A program made the translations under genes and the position numbers. This document shows, piece by piece, positions 1 to 6,432 of a stretch of DNA of 21,371 nucleotides (position 1 is the first letter of the stretch; every line of letters begins with the position of its first letter). Origin of the DNA: JBCCSZ01 sp039199225 (lineage in GTDB: Bacteria > Bacteroidota > Bacteroidia > Chitinophagales > Saprospiraceae); assembly GCA_039199225.1 (NCBI GenBank), contig JBCCSZ010000119.1, forward strand, positions 1 through 21,371, read 5' to 3'. The notes beneath the pieces were generated by a model. The model ran no database searches. It saw nothing but the letters and a program-made list of their open reading frames with translations, and was not told the origin of the DNA.

Positions 1-402
1 GAAAAACACCTTTCCGATGTTGTTTTTGGAGGTGGCAATTCCCTTTTGGTCTCCTTGTTGATTTCTCAACTTGAGCGCCTCTACGAATTGCTTCATGGCA
101 TTGGTGTAGTCATATTTAGACTGGAATACCAAACCTTGGTTGTCATGGGCATCTGCCAGACCGATAGGGTAAGTTAGCTGTTGCGATAGTTCAAAAGCCT
201 CCGTTGCGTATTTTTTCGCCTCCAAGTAATCATTTGTTTGAATGAGTGCATAAGACAAGGCGTTCAACGCATTCACTTTTGCTTCACCGGCCATGTTGGG
301 AATAACCATTTTGAGGCTATCCACCATGCGCTCATCCGTATTTCGGGAAAAGGCACTCTGCACCATGCCGATGCATAAAAGCAGTATGAGAAATCTTTTC
401 AT
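1..402 (-). CDS. Exported TPR-repeat protein, N-terminal part (gene runs off the left edge)
   Basis: Reading the minus strand from the ATG at 402 gives an open frame of 134 codons that reaches the window edge without a stop. The first 19 residues (MKRFLILLLCIGMVQSAFS) form a Sec-type signal peptide. Residues from about 40 onward are helical pairs typical of tetratricopeptide repeats, for example the segments around NDYLEAKKYATEAFELSQQ and DYTNAMKQFVEALKLRNQQG, with a third repeat starting near 123 (GIATSKNNIGKVFF). In Bacteroidota this layout is most often the periplasmic sensor half of a longer protein (histidine kinase, adenylate cyclase, SpoIIE-type phosphatase or LuxR-type regulator), but the output domain lies outside the window, so the function is open. 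It is divergent from the aldo/keto reductase gene. The TPR call is secure, the protein class is not. Confidence 0.8.
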   Translation of the reverse strand, partial: MKRFLILLLCIGMVQSAFSRNTDERMVDSLKMVIPNMAGEAKVNALNALSYALIQTNDYLEAKKYATEAFELSQQLTYPIGLADAHDNQGLVFQSKYDYTNAMKQFVEALKLRNQQGDQKGIATSKNNIGKVFF

Positions 403-760
403 GTTGAATGGTGTGGGTCTTTTAAATAAAATTCCGGATTTCAAATTTTACGAGCCATCAGGACAAAGGTTGCCAAGGAACGGCTATGACATATATATTA
501 AAAGCAAATACAATGCCGATAAAGGAAGATTTCATCTACAAAAGATAAAAGTTAGCCTTTGACTGTCAGTGTTTAGGAAGAATTGCAGCGGATGCTGATG
601 ACAATACTTTGGCAAAATTCGATGAGAACTCTATATTGTGGTGGTTACTTTACATCCGTTGTTGCGACTCTGCAAAAAAGCAGCCTCGTCAGCTCAGCGT
701 GCTTGATCTATCTGGCAGCTACTTGAGTAACTTCATTCGACAACCCTATAAAAGAACGTG
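403..760. other. Divergent intergenic region, no gene seen
   Basis: This 358-base stretch separates the start of the TPR gene (minus) from the aldo/keto reductase (plus) and should hold both promoters. Only near-matches to the Bacteroidota -7 consensus TANNTTTG are visible, for example TACTTTG near 605-611 with one base missing in the spacer. Short open frames here have no coding character. I see no tRNA, repeat or strong hairpin. Confidence 0.5.
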
Positions 761-1744
761 ATGGAATACAGAAGACTCGGAAAGTCCGGTTTGCAACTCA
801 GCGTGCTATCGCTCGGCTCCTGGCTAACATTCGGCAAGCAAATCAGTGATGAAACGGCAGAAAAACTCATGGTGATGGCCTACGAACAGGGGGTCAACTT
901 TTTTGACAATGCCGAAACTTATGCACAAGGGCAATCCGAGATTGTCATGGGAAAAATTTTGCGTCGCCTCAAGTGGGATCGCAGTTCCTACCTGGTGTCC
1001 AGCAAAGCTTTTTTTGGGGATGGCGGTAAAAAGCCCAATCAAACCGGCCTGAACCGAAAGCACCTCTTCGAAGCCTGTAACGCTGCCCTTAGCCGCCTCC
1101 AAGTCGATTACCTCGATCTATACTTCTGTCACCGTCCAGATAAGCAAACGCCTATGGCAGAGACTGTCTGGGCGATGAACCACTTGCTGCAACAAGGCAA
1201 AATACTCTATTGGGGAACCTCCGAATGGTCGGCCCAAGAAATTATGGAAGCTCATATGGTAGCAAAGGAATACAATTTGATTGGTCCTGTGATGGAGCAG
1301 CCACAATACAATATGTTCCACCGACAAAAAGTAGAGGTCGAATACGATAAGATTTACAAGACGGTTGGCTTGGGAACCACCATCTGGTCGCCCTTGGCCT
1401 CCGGGGTGCTGACCGGCAAATACCTGGAAGCCTTCCCGGATGGCACCCGCCTGAGCATGGATGGCTTGAATTGGCTCAAGGAGCGCTCTTTGACCCCTGA
1501 AAGGCTGGAAAAGACCAGAAAGCTAAATGAAATTGCTCAACACCTCAACACCAGCCTGGCGAAATTGGCCATTGCTTGGTGCATTCGCAACCCCAATGTC
1601 AGCTCAGTCATTTTGGGCGCATCCAAAACCAAGCACCTACAGGAAACACTGACGGCTCTGGAAATCGTACCAAAGATCACCGAGGAGGTAGAACAAAGAA
1701 TTGAGGGGATTTTGAGCAATAAACCGCAATTACCTATGTTTTGA
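761..1744 (+). CDS. Aldo/keto reductase, voltage-gated K+ channel beta-subunit-like (AKR6-type)
   Basis: This 327-residue NADPH-dependent oxidoreductase has the (beta/alpha)8 barrel fold and is predicted cytoplasmic. Counting from the ATG at 761, the catalytic tetrad is D49, Y54, K82 and H124 (segments FFDNAETY, VSSK, YFCHRPD). Kv-beta hallmarks follow: YWGTSEWS near 150-157, MEQPQYNMFHR near 178-188, WSPLASGVLTGKY near 209-221 and VILGASKTKHLQE near 283-295. The length matches the family core, and it lacks the N-terminal inactivation segment of animal Kv-beta. The animal channel subunits carry Asn at the His position, whereas this protein keeps His, as expected for an active reductase. Bacterial relatives reduce small aldehydes and ketones; the substrate here cannot be read from the sequence. 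A GTG codon lies directly before the ATG, so the start could be 758. It stands alone, 70 bases ahead of the AAA+ gene. Confidence 0.93.
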   Translation: MEYRRLGKSGLQLSVLSLGSWLTFGKQISDETAEKLMVMAYEQGVNFFDNAETYAQGQSEIVMGKILRRLKWDRSSYLVSSKAFFGDGGKKPNQTGLNRKHLFEACNAALSRLQVDYLDLYFCHRPDKQTPMAETVWAMNHLLQQGKILYWGTSEWSAQEIMEAHMVAKEYNLIGPVMEQPQYNMFHRQKVEVEYDKIYKTVGLGTTIWSPLASGVLTGKYLEAFPDGTRLSMDGLNWLKERSLTPERLEKTRKLNEIAQHLNTSLAKLAIAWCIRNPNVSSVILGASKTKHLQETLTALEIVPKITEEVEQRIEGILSNKPQLPMF

Positions 1745-1781
1745 TATGTGGGGCAAATAGATCAAACATTCGCTTTTTTGT

Positions 1782-1789
1782 TATCTTTG
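1782..1789 (+). promoter_or_regulatory. Candidate -7 promoter element for the AAA+ gene
   Basis: TATCTTTG fits the Bacteroidota sigma-A -7 consensus TANNTTTG exactly and lies 25 bases before the ATG at 1815, implying a leader of about 20 bases. No clear -33 TTTG is present at the usual spacing. It suggests that the AAA+ gene has its own promoter rather than depending on read-through from the reductase. Confidence 0.4.
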
Positions 1790-1814
1790 GCATCGGCCTT
1801 GCAAACAAGCATTT

Positions 1815-4433
1815 ATGATTTTTAAAGATAAAAAGGAGGAGGCACTGGGTGGAAACTTTAAGCTAAAGGATATCAAGGTCTTTGGTTCTAAGGAGAATTT
1901 ATACCAGAATGTCAAGAAATACCGAAAGGTGTATGATGAGTCAGAGTGTAGCTACATCTACTGCGAGCTGTCTTTCTACAACAAGCTTTTTGATGAGGTC
2001 GATTGGGACACCTCCTTTACCTTCCTTTGCAAGGATACGAATACCGACAAGCAGATCTGCGAGCTCAAACGGGAGCTGAAAATTTCTAAGGATAAAAACA
2101 TCATCTTCATCCGCGAGGGTTGGGGAACGCCCGACTCGGGCTGGTGGAAAACCGGAACCTACCGCTGGGAGGTTTTCATAGACAATAAGATGGTGGGTTC
2201 TACGCTGTTTTACATTGTCAACGGCGGCGTAGTCACCGAGTCCAGCAATCCCTACTTCAACATTCAGGAAATCCACCTGTTTGAGAGCGCCAGAGAAGGC
2301 ATGTCTGTCGATAAACGTCTCTACCTCAAGCGTTTTGACTCGGCCATTACCCGCTACATCAACATTGAGATGCGCATACAAAACCTGCGGACCGATTGGG
2401 AGCTGTTCCCCTTGGAGCTGCAGTTCAATTTCTACAATGATGCCGGCCAGCAAAAGGCATTTATGAGTTACTTCAAGGAAATCCGGGATTCGAGGGAAAA
2501 AATCGTGTTGGATACAGGCTATGGCTCGGATGCACCCGGCTACTGGTATCGCGACAAGTACACCTTGGAGATCATTTTCATGGATCAACTCATTGGGGTC
2601 GTTCCTTTCGAAGTGGGTGATGAAGAAGAAATTTCGGATGACCCCATCGCTTATTCCAGTGCGCTCAATCGCGAGCCCAGCGCCGTTCAATCCACTCCTA
2701 AGTTGACTTTCGAGGAAGCCAAGGCCGAATTGGACAACCTCATCGGTCTGGACAGCGTCAAGGCGCAAATCAATGAGTTGGCCAGTTATCTGCAGTTTTT
2801 GAAAGTACGCAAGGAAAAAGGCATCGAAAAAGACCAACAGTTCAATCTCAACAGTGTGTTTATCGGAAACCCTGGTACGGGAAAGACCACTGTGGCGCAC
2901 ATGTTGGGCAAGATATACCACAGCTTGGACCTCTTGCCACATGGGCAGGTCAGCGAGGTGGGACGAGCCGATCTGGTCGGCGAATTTATTGGGCAAACAG
3001 CTCCGAAGGTCAAAAAGGCCATAGACAAAGCCCGAGGCGGTATCCTCTTCATCGACGAAGCTTATGCGCTAACCAATCGGGGAGACGACAACAAGGACTT
3101 TGGGCGCGAGGTCATCGAAGTATTGCTCAAAGAACTATCAGACGGCACGGGGGACTTAGCCATTATATTTGCTGGCTATCCCAAAGAGATGCAACATTTT
3201 ATGAACTCCAATCCTGGACTGGCTTCCAGGCTGCGCAATTTGATCCACTTCCCCGATTATTCGCCGGATGAATTAATGGAAATTGCCACTTTCACAGCGG
3301 AAAAACGGGCCGTACACATCGATGAGCTTGCCAACAAACTCATCCACAAAAAACTCATTGAAGTCTACCGAAATAGGGACGAACAATTTGGGAATGCTCG
3401 CTACATCAACGGCATCATCGAAGAGGCAAAGCAAAATATGGCATTGCGGCTGATGAACAGCGGCCGTCCATTGGATCAACTCGACCAGAAAGAATTGTCG
3501 ACCCTCGCATCTGAAGACATCGAAAAGGTGTTTCGACAAGGGAACAAAGAAGGGGTTCAACTGCCTGTTGACAATGCCCTACTCAAAGACGCTTTGGCGC
3601 AATTGCACAGCTTGGTTGGGCTACACAACATCAAGCAGGAAGTCGATGAGATGTCGAAATTAGTTCAGTACTACAAAGAAATTGGCAAGGACATCCGAAA
3701 GGCATTCTCTCTGCATACGGTATTCAAAGGCAATCCCGGCACGGGCAAGACGACGGTCGCCCGCTTGCTGGTACAGATATACAAAGCACTGGGTATTCTC
3801 GAAAGAGGACATTTGGTGGAATGTGATCGCAAAACATTGGTCGCCGGCTATGTAGGTCAAACCGCCATCAAAACAGGTGAAATGATCGACAAAGCCATGG
3901 GGGGCGGCCTCTTTATCGATGAAGCCTATTCTTTGACCAAAGGTGGTATCAGCGACTTTGGACGCGAAGCTGTCGAGACATTGCTGAAGCACATGGAAGA
4001 CCACCGGGGCGAATTTATGGTCATCGTAGCTGGTTATCCAACAGAGATGAAGGAGTTTATCGAAGCCAATCCCGGTTTGATGTCTCGCTTCGACAAGGAG
4101 TTTCAGTTTCAAGACTACTCGGTGGAGGAATTGCTTTCCATTGCAGATATGATGTTCGAGGCGGAATCTTTAGAATTGACACCCGAGGCCAAAGAACATC
4201 TGCAGCGCTATGTTCAAAAGCTGTTGGACAACAAGCACAAGTACTTTGGCAATGCCCGCACCATCCGCAAGATCGTTGGCGAAACGATTAGACGGCAGAA
4301 CCTACGAATGGCAGCCACCTCTTCAAAAGATCGGACACCCGAGCTGATTCGGACGGTCATCTTGGACGATATTTCCGGATTCCAACTAATGGAGGAAGAA
4401 ATAGAACCTCGTAAAGGAATTGGATTCCGCTAA
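1815..4433 (+). CDS. Tandem AAA+ ATPase of the CbxX/CfqX (SpoVK-like) type with duplicated N-terminal beta domain
   Basis: This 872-residue protein has four modules. Residues about 15-135 and 148-268 are two copies of one beta-rich domain at an exact offset of 133 residues. Both start with an F-x-[LI]-x-[ED]-I motif, and both end with G[WY]G[TS]..-G[WY]W-..Y-..G...F.[IV] (102-133 and 235-266). The AAA+ module near 295-560 has Walker A GNPGTGKT at 351-358, Walker B ILFIDEA at 410-416, a pore-loop-like FIGQTAP, an arginine-finger segment SRLR near 471 and a sensor-2-like GNAR at 526-529. The second module, near 590-850, has GNPGTGKT at 639-646, LFIDEA at 699-704, SRF near 757 and GNAR at 812-815. 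Both ATP sites look intact. Family members include Rubisco activase CbbX, SpoVK and the EccA ATPases, which remodel partner proteins. No signal peptide or membrane segment is seen, so it should be cytoplasmic. The partner is unknown and no obvious one is adjacent. An A-run/T-run hairpin overlaps the stop codon (4432-4450). Confidence 0.93.
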   Translation: MIFKDKKEEALGGNFKLKDIKVFGSKENLYQNVKKYRKVYDESECSYIYCELSFYNKLFDEVDWDTSFTFLCKDTNTDKQICELKRELKISKDKNIIFIREGWGTPDSGWWKTGTYRWEVFIDNKMVGSTLFYIVNGGVVTESSNPYFNIQEIHLFESAREGMSVDKRLYLKRFDSAITRYINIEMRIQNLRTDWELFPLELQFNFYNDAGQQKAFMSYFKEIRDSREKIVLDTGYGSDAPGYWYRDKYTLEIIFMDQLIGVVPFEVGDEEEISDDPIAYSSALNREPSAVQSTPKLTFEEAKAELDNLIGLDSVKAQINELASYLQFLKVRKEKGIEKDQQFNLNSVFIGNPGTGKTTVAHMLGKIYHSLDLLPHGQVSEVGRADLVGEFIGQTAPKVKKAIDKARGGILFIDEAYALTNRGDDNKDFGREVIEVLLKELSDGTGDLAIIFAGYPKEMQHFMNSNPGLASRLRNLIHFPDYSPDELMEIATFTAEKRAVHIDELANKLIHKKLIEVYRNRDEQFGNARYINGIIEEAKQNMALRLMNSGRPLDQLDQKELSTLASEDIEKVFRQGNKEGVQLPVDNALLKDALAQLHSLVGLHNIKQEVDEMSKLVQYYKEIGKDIRKAFSLHTVFKGNPGTGKTTVARLLVQIYKALGILERGHLVECDRKTLVAGYVGQTAIKTGEMIDKAMGGGLFIDEAYSLTKGGISDFGREAVETLLKHMEDHRGEFMVIVAGYPTEMKEFIEANPGLMSRFDKEFQFQDYSVEELLSIADMMFEAESLELTPEAKEHLQRYVQKLLDNKHKYFGNARTIRKIVGETIRRQNLRMAATSSKDRTPELIRTVILDDISGFQLMEEEIEPRKGIGFR

Positions 4434-5181
4434 AAAATGGCTGTTTTTTTGGAAATACCGTGTGATTTACTTAATTTTCCATCGACCGATGATAAAAGAC
4501 CGTATAATCAGCTTATTCGCCAAAGTTTCTAACGAAAAACCGTATGACCGTTCAAGCATTTTTTGTAGTAGAAGACCGTTTCAACCCTCTACGCATAAGA
4601 ATTCAACTAACAGTTTCCAACGACATTCGTTAATACACTTATCTGTCCTTGCCTTTCGAATGGCCTGGACCTAAGCTACATTACATTGGCCCATCTTTTT
4701 TCGAGCTCGATTCTACTCGTCTTTTAAAGAACGATCCTTAAAATCGTAACGCTAGCTATCTGCAAAGCCTGTCAGCTTCTTTTCAGCAGCATGAGCTATT
4801 TGCGTTACCCGAACCTTGCGCTTAAGTAGAGCACATGGGCTGGTTTGCCGTAACATATGGCAACAAAGTTACCTGTGTCTGCAGCAAGGGGTAGTGCCTA
4901 ATGATTATTGGGACGCCGTCGTAAAGGACGACGAAGGTCAGAGCTATGAAAATAAAGAATGAGAGAAAGGAGTGCATTTATCTGGAAACAGGTAAATGCC
5001 GATTCGGGCCAGGTACTATGCGTATAGTTGGGGCTATCAGCTAGTGTAGGGGCTGTATCAACACTAACTTATGCGTCCTGGCCCTTTTTCTTCATTTGAT
5101 TCCAATTGGCCCATAGAAGTTGTGGCCATCTTCTATTGAAGATAGACCAACTTATTTACATTGAAAACTTTAAGAAAACAA
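4434..5181. other. Gene-free stretch with possible decayed frame and structured element
   Basis: No intact gene is visible in these 748 bases on either strand. In one plus-strand frame, ATG at 4544 is followed by protein-like sequence (MTVQAFFVVEDRFNPLRIRI and onward) broken by TAA at 4631, 4739 and 4823 and TAG at 4892. A second frame from about 4827 to 4960 also reads as plausible protein (LCLQQGVVPNDYWDAVVKDD). This could be a decayed gene with a frameshift, but the number of stops is no lower than chance would give. A long-range inverted repeat ending in a T-run lies at 5006-5089. A small perfect hairpin (ATCTTC-TATT-GAAGAT) near 5128-5143 sits downstream of the MsrB gene. Confidence 0.4.
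5006..5089 (+). terminator. Long-range hairpin ending in a T-run; terminator or small structured RNA
   Basis: GGGCCAGG (5006-5013) and CCTGGCCC (5077-5084) are perfect reverse complements, and TTTTT follows at once (5085-5089), which is the form of an intrinsic terminator on the plus strand. The 63-base interval can itself pair: TAGTGT and ACACTA, six bases each, lie inside it. A simple terminator rarely has such a large loop, so a folded RNA ending in a terminator is an alternative. No gene directly upstream on this strand needs it, as the AAA+ stop is about 570 bases away. Confidence 0.3.
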
Positions 5182-5718
5182 TTACTTTTTCTCGACAAAA
5201 TCCAAAGAGGCCGAATTGATACAGTAGCGCAATCCCGTTGGCTTTGGGCCGTCTTCAAAAACATGGCCGAGGTGACCATCGCAACGAGCACAAAGCACCT
5301 CTACCCTATTCCAACCATACTTATTATCCACTTCTTCAGCGATGAATTCCTTTTTGATTGGCTCCCAGAAACTTGGCCAACCAGTCCCGGACCTGAACTT
5401 CGTCTCTGAGCTGAATAAAGGCAGTTCACAAGCTGCACAAGCGTAGACGCCAGTCCCCTTGTGGTCCCACAAGTCTCCTGTAAAAGAACGCTCCGTTCCT
5501 TTTTCCCGCAAGACATAATACTCCATTTCCGTTAATTCAGCTTTCCACTCATCCGGAGATTTCACAATTTTGTTTAGTGAAGTGTCAGAAGGCAGGGCAA
5601 CTTGTTGTGTCATGCCTTCCGGAAGACCTGAAGAAGACCGCGTTGCCTGCCCCTGTTGGCAAGCAGTAAAAATGACAAAGATCGATAGCGTAAGGAGAGA
5701 CAAAAGTAGCTTTTTCAT
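5182..5718 (-). CDS. msrB: Peptide-methionine (R)-S-oxide reductase MsrB, lipoprotein form
   Basis: Reduces methionine-R-sulfoxide in oxidised proteins back to methionine. The ATG at 5718 gives 178 residues beginning with a lipoprotein signal peptide (MKKLLLSLLTLSIFVIFTAC, lipid-modified Cys at 20), so the enzyme should be membrane-anchored facing the periplasm. The frame stays open to 5802, but that extension would bury the signal peptide. The SelR fold spans about 55-176, with zinc-binding pairs C94/C97 and C143/C146, the GTGWPSF substrate loop (111-117), the GHLGHVF motif and catalytic C166 in RYCINSASL. All key residues are present. It is followed in the same direction by no gene. The membrane-protein gene upstream (5887-6345) is on the same strand with a 168-base gap, so co-transcription is possible but not shown. 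Confidence 0.93.
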   Translation of the reverse strand: MKKLLLSLLTLSIFVIFTACQQGQATRSSSGLPEGMTQQVALPSDTSLNKIVKSPDEWKAELTEMEYYVLREKGTERSFTGDLWDHKGTGVYACAACELPLFSSETKFRSGTGWPSFWEPIKKEFIAEEVDNKYGWNRVEVLCARCDGHLGHVFEDGPKPTGLRYCINSASLDFVEKK

Positions 5719-5886
5719 AGGCTTGAACTTTGATTTGACGATCAGTTGGTATGATATACCGCTTTTGGAAGAGTTGATTTGCAGTATAACAGCTTTCCAC
5801 ATGGCTTTGTTTCACCACAAACTGTCATGGAACATGCAAAAAGAACAAATAGATGGGAAGAACTGAAAGTGGATGCAGGTGTTACA

Positions 5887-6345
5887 TCACTTGCGACGAC
5901 GTTGCTTGGGACTGTTCCACTCCTCTCTTTGAGCGAATTCAACAACGCGCTTCATAAAGCCCATCATTGAGAGGAACACTAGGTAACCAATGGTTAACAC
6001 TAAATAAATCCATTGATAAGAACCGGCATCACGGATGGAGACATTCGAAAAGAAATAGGCAACAAAGCCAGAAACAATGGCCAAGCCCATAAAGCTCATA
6101 ATGGAACGGCTCCAATAATTGTTTAGGTCTTTAGCGGATAGGCTGAAAATACTGTTGAACATCGCAAAAAAAAGCACAAAAGATGCAGACGCCATCCAAG
6201 GAAAGAGTGGACCAGATTCAATAATCTTGAAGTAATTGCACAAGCGGCCACCTAAGATGAAAACGATCACAAAGCCCAAAACGACCAGAGCCTGCAAAAT
6301 GGGATTGTAGGCATTTTCAAAAAAAGATGATTTTGGTAGCGTCAT
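5887..6345 (-). CDS. Small integral membrane protein with four predicted helices, function unknown
   Basis: This protein has 152 residues with no recognised family. Hydrophobic stretches at about 14-33, 46-69, 81-100 and 110-130 predict four membrane helices. The N-terminus (MTLPKSSFFENAYNP) carries no cleavable signal. The C-terminal tail is strongly basic (ending NSPKQRRRK), and by the positive-inside rule it should lie in the cytoplasm. No catalytic or transport motif is visible. It is divergent from the secreted nuclease gene (87 bases between starts) and upstream of msrB on the same strand. Being an open frame with clear membrane periodicity and a sharp start at 6345, it is very probably a real gene; what it does cannot be read from the sequence. 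Confidence 0.78.
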   Translation of the reverse strand: MTLPKSSFFENAYNPILQALVVLGFVIVFILGGRLCNYFKIIESGPLFPWMASASFVLFFAMFNSIFSLSAKDLNNYWSRSIMSFMGLAIVSGFVAYFFSNVSIRDAGSYQWIYLVLTIGYLVFLSMMGFMKRVVEFAQREEWNSPKQRRRK

Positions 6346-6398
6346 ACAGATATAATAATTGGCAAGGAAGAATGTTCAATCTCCTTAAAACATCTTTA

Positions 6399-6406
6399 TA
6401 ATTTTG
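6399..6406 (+). promoter_or_regulatory. Candidate -7 promoter element for the secreted nuclease
   Basis: TAATTTTG fits TANNTTTG exactly and ends 26 bases before the ATG at 6433. No clear -33 TTTG is seen at the expected distance. The A/T-rich leader that follows, without a Shine-Dalgarno sequence, is usual in Bacteroidota. Confidence 0.4.
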
Positions 6407-6432
6407 TAGTTATATTTATCAAACAACTTAAA

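Noticed and set aside
693..807. Direct repeat of 11 bases (CTCAGCGTGCT at 693-703 and 797-807)
   Set aside because: Many 11-base matches are expected by chance in a window of this size, and the flanks do not extend the match.
1941..2996. 351-codon open frame antisense to the AAA+ gene
   Set aside because: It lies wholly inside a gene with full family motifs on the other strand and has no recognisable domains. Codon bias of the real gene explains it.
4434..5181. Possible tRNA or known RNA gene in the long gap
   Set aside because: I found no cloverleaf, T-loop or CCA-end sequence, and no motif of tmRNA, RNase P or SRP RNA.
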